From NCBI RefSeq assembly GCF_003573695.1, contig NC_039361.1, forward strand, positions 94,366,279 to 94,430,278: a DNA stretch of 64,000 nt. Reading direction: 5' to 3'. The stretch's first letter is position 1, and each line of letters opens with the position of its first letter. Below, one piece after another: positions 24,039-34,672 of this stretch. The position numbers were made by a program, and so were the translations under genes. This stretch comes from Papaver somniferum. Taxonomy: Eukaryota > Streptophyta > Magnoliopsida > Ranunculales > Papaveraceae. The notes below the pieces were generated by a model. That model searched no databases and was not told where the DNA came from. It saw only the letters and a list, made by a program, of their open reading frames with translations.

Positions 24039-24230
24039 TGGTAGATGGTAGATTTTCAACAAAGGTCAGAATCGTAAAATCATGATACTGCATGTTCTAA
24101 CACGGCTTCAGGCATGTGACAATTCTTATTTTACGAGCCATGATGAATATGTTTCTCGAAAGGCCTCCACTAGCTGAGCGTTCGATGCCTCGCATTTCAT
24201 CATGCCCTCTATGTAGAATAACTTAATTGG

Positions 24231-24500
24231 GCGGTTCTCCGTATGATTGAGAACTTAACTCCTTCAGGATGTCGGTGACACTCGTTGTTCCCTGACTACA
24301 TAGAGAGACCCCCCCTCAACATAGAATAATGAGTGGGCGGTTCTCTGTAAGATTGAGAGCATTAACGCCTTCAGGACTTCGGTGATACTCACTATACCCT
24401 GACTATGTAGAGAGACCATATATGATTCAGGCGGTTCTCCATACATGATTTTTGAGAAGGAAAAACGCCTTCAGGACGTCGGCAACACTCGTTGTTCCCT
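24231..24500 (+). repeat. Triplicated LTR repeat, about 100-bp unit
   Basis: Three copies of (G)GCGGTTCTCC(G/A)TA..GATT.. AG ... CCTTCAGGA(T/C)(G/T)TCGG ... CCCTGACTA(C/T)... AGAGACC. The same triplet is in the 3' LTR (34865-35140), and a diverged, partly reduced version lies in the solo LTR (about 45340-45560, inverted). Confidence 0.85.
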
Positions 24501-24559
24501 GACTATGCACCTTTCAGAATAGGTATGACGCTTTAACTGGCTAATAACCCTTCTGTAAT

Positions 24560-24870
24560 AGATTAATTCTACCGTGAAATTCACCACTGAATTCCTAGAA
24601 GATAATCTACTCTATCTCATTACCCCGATTTCATGATCGAATCCACGGCTAATCTCATGAAATGGTAATAGATAATTTTATTACTCAGATTCTATGGTCG
24701 AATCCACGATCCCATGGAATGGTATACTCATTTTATTATTCCGAGTCCATGGTCGAATCCACGGATGATCCTATGGATTGATAATAAATAACTACTCACC
24801 TTTATTACTCAGTTTCATGAATCAGTCTCCTGAATTTCATAAATTAGTAATAAATACTCAACAACCGGGC
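24560..24870 (+). repeat. LTR repeats of ATGGTCGAATCCACGG type
   Basis: About four diverged units of 70-80 bp, each with TTATTACTC(C/A)GA(T/G)T(T/C)(C/T)ATG(G/A)TCGAATCCACG and then CCATGGAATGGTAATA or similar. Also present at 35190-35490 and, inverted, at 45000-45290. Confidence 0.75.
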
Positions 24871-26768
24871 ATCTGGACCATCACTGAGTAAGCCCCAAGA
24901 AAATGGTGCAAGTGTACTCGACAATGATGCACGACCGAGCACCCGAATGCACGAACAAGCATTCGAAAATATGGACAAACGAGGAATCCTACACAAAATA
25001 GGAAATATAAAATAATATTAAAATAATAAAAGTGGCGCCTAGGGGACCGAGCCCACCGGCCGGCTGGTCATGCCATTGTGGCTGGTCCCCCACGCCTTTT
25101 TACTTTATTTTAAATTATTTTATTATTTTTATTAACTCATGAAAACTCCTTCATTCTAGCAATTTTCCTTGTTTGAGCAAAACACATGGTTTCTCCATAT
25201 TTTCACGGTTTCATGAAAAATAATAAAAAATAGGGAAAGGTGTTGCGGGACCGGGATACCTGGCCGTGGCCGGTCCCACACCTTATAATCTCTAGTCTTT
25301 CATAATTATTATTTTCCTAATCTCATGAAACTCCTCAGTTTGAGCAAAAATCATGGTTTCTTCATATTTTCCCAAATATTGCTCAAACCATGAAAAAGCC
25401 AAAAAGTCAAATGGTCACATGACCGACTAGGCTATTCACGAAAAATATTAAAATATTATTATTTTAATATTCTCAAAAATTGATGAAACGAGCAAAGTTC
25501 TACTTTGCTCATTCGAGCAAAATCAAGAATTTCAGTCAAAGATCAAACTTTTCTGAAAATCTAAGATATTGCTCAAACGCACACCAGAAAATAACGAAAC
25601 TCTCAGGATCGAGACATGGGCATTGTGGTGACACATGAATGCTCCCTTGACCTACCAAGGGCGGCTCTAAGGCTTGCAAGGAGCCGGTCCCACACGTTTT
25701 CATAATTTTGACCTAATTTTGCGCAATCGCTCATATTGGGTCCAAACTCTTTCCAACCAACTTGGAATTTGCTCAAACGACCATCAGTTGGTCCCACGAC
25801 CACCAAGGGCCGGTCCCATGCCCTCTTGGTCGGTCCCTCACTTCTCCATAAATTAGGTTTTATCACCTAATGCTCAATCGAGCATTATTTCAGTAAATTA
25901 TTAAACCTGCATTTAATCATTCTTCCATCAATTGATCAACAAACCATGATGCATGCTCACACGAGCACTCGGGCACCACCTGGACATCCATCATCCCGCG
26001 TGGTCGGTCCTTCTATTACTCATGACCTATTTTCAGCGATTTATCAATTGACGAACAATTGATAAAAAAATTAGGGTTTCGAATAAATGCTTCACAAATC
26101 ATCATTCTGAGCAAGATTCAAACACTAATGAATTTATGTTGATTCAGCAATCAACATCTGGATTAATCATATTATATTTGGTAGTCTAACAATATTTTAA
26201 TTAATATTTTATTGGGCCACGTTACGAATAAATAATCCGTCGAATTGAGCAATACTTGCTCAGTTAATCGAATATTGATCCAACAATCAATATTCAGTAA
26301 TTCGTCGAATCGAGCTATACTTGTTCAGTTGCTCGAATTTTACAGTATTTTCTCAGACGACAAATATCAACATAAGAACTCATATGTTCAAACCATGAAT
26401 CATTGAGCATTCGTTACTCATGCTCAATTCAACAAAACTTATACTCACTGTCTAATCAGTCAACAAATGACTAATTAATACATGTCTGCCTTGCAGACCT
26501 CACAAATCATGAGACATCAATCATGTCACATGGGGGGATATCAATTAGGGTTTTGTCCTGGCGGCATACGGCACGTGGATTCATCCACAATGAGAAATAT
26601 GAGTAATTTGTGCAAACGGTTGAAGGAGTTAGCAAAATAGTGGGTGGACGGTGAACCAAGTCTCCACACGACCTGGAACTGGTTTTTCACCACGATCTCC
26701 CACTTTCCCACTCTTTCACTCAAGAAACCGTCACACTACAGGGATCAATGTGTTCATCATTCTGGCAA

Positions 26769-26776
26769 TATAAATA
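26769..26776 (+). promoter_or_regulatory. TATA box of the Tat LTR
   Basis: TATAAATA in the context GGCAATATAAATAAGTCC. It is kept in the 3' LTR (37565-37572) and the solo LTR (42536-42543, inverted), which supports function. It lies about 390 bases before the LTR end, leaving a plausible R-U5. Confidence 0.6.
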
Positions 26777-27161
26777 AGTCCTAAATCGAGGACAAAAGAC
26801 ATCAACATTCGTCTGCATAACAACCCGATTGAAACTTATTCACAGAACTCAACATTCAGCAGTTCATCAATTCTGCAGAAACTTTCGACACATTCACAAT
26901 CCTTGATCATCATAGATCCCACACAATTCTCATCTTCCCTCTTGCAGATCAACCCATCTTCCTCTTTGTGACCGAATTGATTCTGGAACGGCCATTGACT
27001 TGGTTTAGGCAGGATTCCTACAGATTGATCTCTCGAATCTAAGCACTCCCTTTGTAGTGCATCTATGTGAGGTTCAGCAGTTTTCTCGGTTGAGGAGTCT
27101 CGTTCACACGCTCGAATCTTCACTTCCCTAAAAACCACCAAATCGTTTTTCCCCATCCGCA

Positions 27162-27182
27162 GATTGGCCACCACAGTGGGAG
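27162..27182 (+). other. Primer-binding site of the Tat element
   Basis: GATTGGCCACCACAGTGGGA directly after the LTR, similar to the TGGCGCCCACCGTGGG-type primer region common in Tat elements. The tRNA species is not assigned. Confidence 0.6.
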
Positions 27183-27217
27183 GTTAATCTCTTGGTTACA
27201 ATCTCAACTTTCATAAA

Positions 27218-27640
27218 ATGGTTGGTCTTAGGTCTAACTCAACAACTCCGAATTCCAGTCAGAATCTTTCGAATGGAAATGTTCCTCCTTCCAACACTCC
27301 ATCCAATAGTACAGTCAATACGGAAATCCCAACCTTGATCGAGTTGGCACGGGTGCAGAAGATTCATAAAGGAACATGGACCTGATGAAAGGGACGCTAA
27401 ACAACATATTGAATTTCCTCGTCAGGCTAACATCGGATTTGAGTGGCGCCTCTTCTCAAGGAATTCCGACACTGATGGCTGATCTTTAAACCGATGATCA
27501 TCCTCGAGCCAACAGTTTCACCACATATCTAAAGCCGGCAGAACAGGAAGTCACGCATTTAATTGAGAATCTATGTGAACTCCTACATTTCTCCAGAGAT
27601 CAGCGTACGAACACGTTTGATGCACTCAACCAAATATCAT
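27218..27640 (+). pseudogene. Tat gag remnant
   Basis: An ATG at 27218 opens a Ser/Asn/Pro-rich start (MVGLRSNSTTPNSSQNLSNG) that reaches IPTLIELARVQK and stops at 27383. A second piece in another frame runs from about 27386 (MKGTLNNILNFLVRL). Only about 420 bases remain where gag normally needs over 1.2 kb. The capsid core and zinc knuckle cannot be found, so most of gag has been deleted. The protein would have formed the particle shell. Confidence 0.6.
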
Positions 27641-27673
27641 TTGACGCGCGAATAGTTCCATCATCTCTGGTAG

Positions 27674-28357
27674 TTGACGCGCGAACGTTCGATTAACAAC
27701 ATGACTTTCACCGAGGAAGACCGAATGGCGGAAGAAGGACATAACGGAGCTCTGTTCGTAACTGCTTCTATCAAGGATTCTGAATTCAAGAGAATTCTTA
27801 TCGATACATGCGCTTCTACAAATCTCATCACTATCAAGACTCTCAAAGAGGCCAAAGTTCCGTAAATCAAGATCGTTCATCATCCTATATTAATGATGGG
27901 TTTTGAAGGAAGCTAGAGTCACACGTACGGGTATGTCTATGTGGATCTGAAAGTAGGGCTGATTCAATCCACTGTCAAATTTCACGTGATCGAGAAATAC
28001 CCTGATTATCACATGATACTCGGAAGACCATGGCTCCATGACAATAAGGTTGTTCCTTTGACATACCATCAATGTATGAAGGATTTGTTCAACAACAAAA
28101 TTTTCCGTATTGCAGCTTCAGTATCTCCTTATACTCCGGTTTATGATGCTGAGTTCCTGGAACCTTCAAAAAGCATCCCCGAACCTCCAAGAAAGATCTA
28201 CGGTACTCCAACCCAAGTTGGAAATCTATTGAGAAAACTGACAAACCATCATCAACAAATACTAAATCCATCAAACCGTCTACCACACCGCTCAAGCGTC
28301 GTCAGGGTCAAGGTACAACTCATAAGAAATCCAATTTTATTACTGATTATGATGTAG
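27674..28357 (+). pseudogene. Tat aspartic protease (DTG altered to DTC)
   Basis: The sequence ILIDTCASTNLITIKTLKEA carries the retroviral-type protease active site. The codon at 27809-27811 is TGC (Cys) where DTG/DTGAS requires Gly. A TAA at 27863-27865 and a second stop near 27914 interrupt it. It resumes at 27941 with the conserved C-terminal block MILGRPWLHDNKVVPLTYHQ. This protease would cleave the Gag-Pol polyprotein. The altered catalytic loop and the stops make activity very unlikely. The linker to RT (28358-28608) is acidic and has one stop. Confidence 0.85.
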
Positions 28358-28589
28358 AATGGAGAGTCGTTTATCTCCGTAGAAAATATTAGCAATCAAC
28401 AGGGGAGGTCGATGAAAAGTCTCCCTGCCCTGAAGAATCATGCCAGAGTGAGCAATCGCCCGATGAAGAAATTCGAGATGCACCACGACAGCTGCAAGAT
28501 GGCACAGATTCCACAACTGATGATCTTGAGACTATCAACATCGGAACAGACGAGAATCCAAGGCCGCTTTTAGTCAGTTCTGCTCTCTC

Positions 28590-31500
28590 ATCTGGGGAAC
28601 GAGAAGGATTGATAGGTCTGTTGAAAGAGTATCAAGATATCTTTGCCTGGACGTCCGAAGAAATGCCCGGTCTATATGACAAATTAGTCACTCATCATCT
28701 ACACATTACTCCCGGTTCCAAACCTGTCAAGCAGCCGCCCAGGAAGTTCGGACATGATGTCGAGGAAAAAATCAAAGTCGAGATCCAGAAGTTACTAACA
28801 ACAGGGTTCATCAGACCCATTCAACATCCAACATGGATGGCGAACACTGTCCCAGTCAAGAAGAAGAATGGTCAAATCCGATGTTGCGTGGACTTCAGGA
28901 ACCTGAAAAATGTTGCCCAAAGGACGATTTTCCCTTACCCAACATTTAGATGCTCGTTGATGCAACCAGTGGTCACGACATGTTTTCATTCATGGATGGT
29001 TACATTGGATACAACCAAATCAATATGTACGAACATGATGCTAACAAGACTGCATTTCGGACTCCCATTGGAAACTTTCATTATACGGTGATGCCCTTCG
29101 GACTGAAGAATGCAGGAGCCACCTACCAGCGATCCATGACCGCGATATTACACGACATGATGCACAAGCAAGTGGAAGATTATGTCGATGACGTGGTGGT
29201 AAAGTCGAAAAATCGAGCATCACACCTGGAAATCCTGAGGCAAGTTTTCGAAATATGGAGGGAATATAAGTTAAAGATGAATCCTCTAAAGTGTGCTTTT
29301 GGTGTTTCTTCCGAAAAGTTTCTAGGATTCCTGGTCACTGCAGAAGGAATCAAGGTCGATCCAGACAAGACAAAATCCATCACTACTATGCCTCCTCCAT
29401 GCACCGTGAAGGAGCTCCAGAGTTTTATAGGAAAGGTAAATTATATTCGGCGTTTCATTCCTAGGATGGCTCAACTCATCGCTTCGTTCACTCCTCTACT
29501 GAAGAAGGGAACAAGTTTTATACGGACAACCATTCAACAAGAAGCATTTCATAAGATACATGAGATACTATTATCACCTGCTATCACGAAATCCCCAGTG
29601 AAAGGAAGGCCACTAATACTTTACACAGCTTCCAGTGACGTCGCTATCGGAGCACTCCTCGCTCAAGAAGATGAAGAAGGCATCGAACGCCCAATTTACT
29701 ACTTCAGTCATACGATGAGGGATGCTCAACTCCGATACCCAAAATCCGAAAGAGCGTGTCTAGCATTGGTTCACGCAATCCAGAAGTTCAGGCATTATCC
29801 ACTATCGAACAGGGTTGTGCTAGTGGCCAAAGCCGATCACATAAAATTCCTAATGTTGAAACCTGCACTAATTGGAAGACTGGCAAAGTGGCTACTTCAT
29901 ATGTTACAGTTTGACATAACATGTGTTCCGCCTAAAGCAATCAAGGGACAAGCAGTTGCATACTTACTTGTTGCTTTCCTTGAAGAAGACATCACAATGC
30001 TACATGAAGAAGTGCCCGGTGAGTTTCCGGAAATCTCAATCATCCAGGAAGAAACATGGCTATTGTATTTTGACGGAACCGCCACTCCGAGTAATGATAC
30101 TGGTGGAGTAGGAGTTGTGCGTGTATCTCCATCCGGTGAAGTTTTCTCACATTCCTTCAAGCTGGATTTCCAATGCACCAATAATTCGGCAGAATATGAA
30201 GCTTTCCTCTTAGGGTTGTCCCTGGCCAAGCAAGCAGGAGCAATGCATCTGGAGATAAGAAGAGATTCGAAGTTGCTGGTCAATCAAATGAATGACGTGT
30301 ACTCTCTCAAAAAAGTAACACTCGCTCCATTCAGGACCGAAATGCAAAGACTATTAACTCATTTCTCTGATGCAACAATTGTGCATGCTGGCCGCACCAA
30401 CAACAGACATGCTGATTGCCTAGCGACTCTTGCGTCAAAGATGCAGTTTGAAGGGTCAGAGAAATCCATCATTGTGCAAAGACGTTCTGTATCATCTACC
30501 TGGCTTACTCAAGTTGAAGATGCTCAATCAAGCGACTGGCGGGCACCCATCATTCATGAATTGAGCAGTTCTCTTACAGAAGGGAAAATCATCCTTAAGG
30601 AGTTAAAGAACTTTTTTCTGCTGCATGGAGCATTATATTATCGCAATACTGATGGATCCTTGTCACGATGCCTTGGAGATGAAGAAGCGAGTGAGCAACT
30701 CAAACGCATACATAAGGAAATATGCGGACAAACCTTGGTAGTCACACTTTACAGAAGGATTCGAAGACTCGCGTACTATTGGCCTTCCATGGAGGCTCAG
30801 TCATTAAAGTTACAAGGGTCTTGTCCCAATTGTCAGACACCACCTCATCATTTGAAGGTTCTAACAATTCACCACACTGGGGACTGGAGAGAACCTTACA
30901 TAAAATATCTTCGTGACAAGGATTTACCGTTGGAGAATAAAGGAGCGATCAAAATCATCCAGAGGGCCAAACGTCTTGTCTACTTGGAAGGTATTTTGTA
31001 TCGCAAAACCTTTGGTGGGAACCTCCTGAGATGCTTGGACGAGCATGAAATTCTTATAATCTTGAAAGAGATACACGAAGGTGAACACCAAGGAAAGAAG
31101 AAATTACTTCTCCAAATCCATGAGAAATATTATTGGCCAACCATGGAAGACGATGCAGATGCCTATGTTCGGAGATGTCATCAATGCCAAGTTCACGGTA
31201 ACCTCATTCACACTCTTTGTCTTCCATTACATTCCGTGAGCAGTCCATGGCCCTTCTATAGCTGGGGACTGGATATCATTGGAAAAAACAATCCAGCATC
31301 CTCGAAGCAGCATGAATACATCATCGCAACAACGGAGTACTTCACCAAATGGGTCTAGGATATTCCTCTTCGAAGCACCGCTGGAGTCACAATTGCAGCT
31401 TTCATCAAAGAGTATATCATATGCAGATTCGACGTTCCTAAACACATCATCACGGATAATGAAACTCATTTTTCCAACAAACATGTTGCAGAATTGCTCG

Positions 31501-32126
31501 AAGAATATGGAATCAAACAGATTTTCTCCACACCATACTATCCGTAAGGAAACAGACAATCGTAGAGCACCAACAAAACCTTGATCCGGATTCTTAGTCG
31601 AAATGTTCATGACAATCCACGAACGTGGCATGAAGAATTGCCCATGGATTCATGGGCCTACCGTACAACACCAAGAAGCTCAATTAGGACTTCACTATAT
31701 TCTCTCGTCTATGGCGCTGACGCTATTCTCCCAGCTGAGATCAAGATTACCTCTGCGAGAATCGCAGCGTCCAGTGGAGTGCAGTGGGATGAAATTGAAT
31801 TATCTAATTAAAGAATTGCTGAATTGGACATGCTCGATTCAAGAAGGGCCAAGGTAGAAAAATATGTGGAAACCTACAAACAGAGGATTTCCAAGGCATA
31901 CAACAAAATGGTAAGACCTCGAATATTTCAAGTAGGATATTTGGTTTTGAAAACAACAAAGCATATTCAACAAGACATGTCCGCTCCCAAGTTCTCTCCG
32001 AAATGGGAAGGGCCTTACGTAATCATCAAGGCAGTATCCAGCGGATATTACAAAATTTTAGCTGTTAACAGAGGAGTGGAAGGAAATATCATTAATGACA
32101 AGTGGCTCAAGGCATATTATGCTTGA
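28590..32126 (+). pseudogene. Tat pol: RT, RNase H, archaeal-type RNase H, integrase
   Basis: The first RT block (EYQDIFAWTSEEMPG) runs to about 28950. There a small deletion in the stretch that normally encodes P-N-I-D-M-L-V-D shifts the frame into 28950-31358. That frame holds YVDD (29181-29192), an RNase H with LYTASSDVAIGALLA, a second RNase H starting LYFDGTATPSNDTGGVG (about 30065-30450), and the integrase HHCC finger (H-x-GKKK...CHQCQVHG, about 31080-31200). Integrase core D residues are in WGLDIIG and IITDNETHF. Stops occur at 31356-31358, 31545-31547 and 31563-31565. The last sits where the catalytic Glu codon is expected, so the D-D-E triad is broken. The C-terminal domain ends KWLKAYYA at 32124. 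The protein would copy and integrate the element. Confidence 0.93.
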
Positions 32127-32289
32127 GCAATCAATGAACAATTATATGTTAAATTTCAAATTTAATTTCTAATATTCCTCCGAAAGAAATTCAAAGTATG
32201 TTTCATGAATCTCACAAAAATTATTCCAATTATCCTACTTTATTCAAAACCAGTATCAAGCTTACAAACAAAAATCTCTCTCAAATGCT
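32127..32289. other. Spacer between pol and antisense ORFs
   Basis: Short AT-rich DNA with stops in all frames. Confidence 0.5.
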
Positions 32290-33290
32290 CACTAGGAGCA
32301 AACCATCCAACAAAAAATAATTCTTACTGAAAACCATGTCAATTATATTTTGAAAGTTTTCGTTCTTCACTCTCAAGTCCTGAACATCTTTCTCGACCCT
32401 TGCCGACTCCAGAGCAAGTGCCTTCTCCTCTTCTATGGTAGCAGATGTAGCAGAAATCATGTTTGCAGCAGCATCCTCCCTATCAACCTTGATGATATCG
32501 AGTCGACGACGGAGCCAACTTATGTTGAATCACAAGATCTCACAGTTCGAGATCATATCATCCCATCTTTGCAATTCCTCATTCTTGACATCTCGCAGGT
32601 TTATCTTGTTCATTTCATTAATAACATGCAATAATCCAGCGACTGTGGTTAATAGAGTTGGCAGAAAACCTATCCATACTTCAGTGGTAGAAACATGCCA
32701 TACTTCTTCCAGATCCTGGTGTAAAAAGATGCATAACACTTAGGGACGATGAAACCATCGACTAGTTGATTGTCGGGGAAAGCATTAACCATGGACGTAT
32801 TAAATGGGAGTCCAGCCGCCGGGTACTCATGAACATAATCCCTGGAATTAGGATCTACATAGTTGTTTGAGTTTTCACCATCACGGTTTTCGCTGTCGCC
32901 ATTAGCTCCAACCACAGACTTTTCACTTTTTATTTTCCTGGCTTCGACAACAACATGAACATCAACCTGCAACGACAAAATATTCAACTTCAGTAAAATC
33001 AGAAAACGCTCGATCGGAGGAGATTTTCAGTCAAGAACTCATGGATGTTCCATCTCCTTCAACACGAGCAGATCTATAATGAGCGTGATCCTTAACGGTC
33101 CGCTTAGGCCTTAAACCGTAAGAGGAAGAAAGAAGCCGATTCCCCTGATTGCCCTGCAAAAAGTTATTTTCTTCAGTTAGCCATTATGACTACATGAAAA
33201 TAAAATAAAGTGTACAACTTAACGAGATAGACGTCCAACCTCACGGTTTACCGGAGATCTGTTTTGAGAAGAAGTACTGCTACCAGACAT
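32290..33290 (-). pseudogene. Antisense ORF b of the Tat element, with candidate introns
   Basis: Minus strand. An ATG at 33290 starts MSGSSTSSQNRSPVNRE. After this the frame closes, and an acceptor-like TTTTTGCAG ends at about 33154, followed by an open stretch GNQGNRLLSSSYGLRPKRTV to about 33037. A second acceptor-like TCGTTGCAG precedes VDVHVVVEARK (32966 and on). The next stretch reads DGFIVPKCYASFYTRIWKKYG, then after one frameshift HVSTTEVWIGFLPT..., INLRDVKNEELQRWDDMI, a stop and a helical, Glu/Lys-rich tail (DREDAAANMISATSATIEEE). Candidate donors for the first intron are CCG|GTAAAC and GAG|GTTGGA, both phase 0. Antisense genes 3' of integrase are known from Tat elements; their function is unknown. 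The tail suggests a coiled coil. Confidence 0.6.
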
Positions 33291-33821
33291 GGTGATGATG
33301 AGAGGTGTGATCGTGATCAAAATTTCTTATGATAGATATATAGGAGCAGAATAAGATGTGTCATATAAATAGAAAAACCCTAAGTTTTGAAAGTCAAAAC
33401 AGAAGACAACGGATACTTATCTTCTACGAACGGTCAAATCAGTTGCGATTTCTACTGAGACTCTGGATCTCAAACTGGATTCCGTTAGTAATATAGAAGA
33501 AGAGCGACAATACTTGGGACTTATGGTCCAACCAAGTGTGGTCAATATTCTAACGGAAATTGATGATTTCTACGAATCGTGATTCCTCAGTTTGCTCGTG
33601 CAGTCATACTTCCGAAGATCACGACTAACTTTCACACAAGTGGATATAGGTTTTTCCAATTGAAGACATGCAAAGAATGGGGTAGAAGATGCGATAAGGG
33701 ATTGTTCAAAAAATATAAAAAATAATCTCTGAATATCTCTACAGCTAACCCGCTCAAATAATGGGATAATATATATATTTCTACAGAAAATAAATGGTCT
33801 CAGAAATATTCGCAAGCAAGA
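33291..33821. other. Spacer between the two antisense ORFs
   Basis: About 530 bases with no supported gene. It may hold the promoter or leader of antisense ORF b. An 81-codon minus frame at 33570-33815 has no features. Confidence 0.4.
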
Positions 33822-34359
33822 CTAATCGTCGGATTCATCGTCATCATCATCATCGTCCATGGAATCCTCTTCAAAATATTTCTCGGAATCACTGTCCAAC
33901 TAGGGAATTCTTCCTCCTCGAGATCACCGTATATTGCACTCAATAGTCTTCTTCATCACGTTCATCTTGGAGATCAGCCTTAACCAGTCGCTCAATCTCC
34001 CTGTGCGGTGGATATGGCTTACTTCTGCGTTCCATCGGCACCCACATGGGTTCATCTTCTTCAGCATCTGAGTCTGAGGTTACACCATCAGGACGATATC
34101 GGAGTTTCTCCTCAGCTTCTAGTATTTTTCGCTGAATTCTACGCTTTTTCTCCCGATAATCAGCTATTATCTCCTCCCTGGCTTTCCTCTTCAAGAGCTT
34201 ATCATGAGCAACTTTTAGATCGTTGAGAGGCATGCTATTTACTATCTCCTTAGCATGATCTGTCTTGGCACGTGCTTTGACCGCGAAAATCTTGGAATCC
34301 TATTCAGAAAAGCTAGAAGAAGAGTCATAATCATAGTCACTACTGCTAGGAGTTACCAT
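33822..34359 (-). pseudogene. Antisense ORF a of the Tat element, acidic protein
   Basis: Minus strand. An ATG at 34359 gives MVTPSSSDYDYDSSSSFSE, then a TAG (34300-34302) and a basic helical stretch (DKLLKRKAREEIIADYREKK, RRIQRKILEAEEKLRY). Next comes an acidic patch with SDSDAEEDEP, then a stop at 33940-33942. In shifted frames the text continues as SAIYGDLEEEEFP and DSDSEKYFEEDSMDDDDDDD, ending in a TAG near 33822. One stop and two frameshifts would separate it from an intact protein of about 180 residues. The basic-then-acidic pattern recalls chromatin- or nucleus-associated proteins, but I do not recognise a family. A host-gene origin is possible. Confidence 0.5.
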
Positions 34360-34654
34360 TATCTGTAACTAGAAGCGCATAATTACAGATATGCTAATAT
34401 CGAATTCACAACAAAAATGAGGCTAAACCGACCAAAACTGGACGTACGAATGACCAAATCAGCAGTGCTTCATCTCTCAATGCTCACAAGATGACGCTCT
34501 ATCATAGTATCCTTACCTGAGCATTTGCTCGTACATGACACCATTGGAGCAAATCGAGGATTCTGAAAATACCTTTGTACAAATGAGTTCAACCACTGAT
34601 CTCATCGACTGAAAATCACCATTTAATGCTTACTGCGGAACATGGCTATCCCTC
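34360..34654. other. Spacer between antisense ORF a and the PPT
   Basis: No ORF; the likely 5' flank of antisense ORF a. Confidence 0.4.
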
Positions 34655-34672
34655 ACTAAGCAGGGGACTTAA
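34655..34672 (+). other. Polypurine tract of the Tat element
   Basis: ACTAAGCAGGGGACTTAA immediately before the 3' LTR start TGTAGATGG; AAGCAGGGGA is the purine core that primes plus-strand DNA. Confidence 0.75.

Larger units (their letters stand above)
24039..27161 (+). mobile_element. Tat element 5' LTR
   Basis: Starts TGGTAGATGG (one base longer than the TGTAGATGG of the other copy) and ends CCCCATCCGCA. About 3.1 kb. It contains three tandem fields (24231-24500, 24560-24870 and about 26225-26345), repeated GGCCGGTCCC words and about twenty GAGCA/TGCTC half-sites. An antisense ORF at 25603-25866 is also open in the other LTR at 36210-36473 but is broken in the solo LTR, so it is not treated as a gene. 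Confidence 0.92.

Noticed and set aside
25603..25866. 87-codon antisense ORF kept in both Tat LTRs
   Set aside because: The two LTRs were identical at insertion, so sharing is expected; the frame is broken in the solo LTR.
29897..30283. 128-codon minus ORF over Tat pol
   Set aside because: Shadow of the RNase H frame; no independent motif.
31227..31631. 134-codon minus ORF over integrase
   Set aside because: Shadow of the integrase frame.
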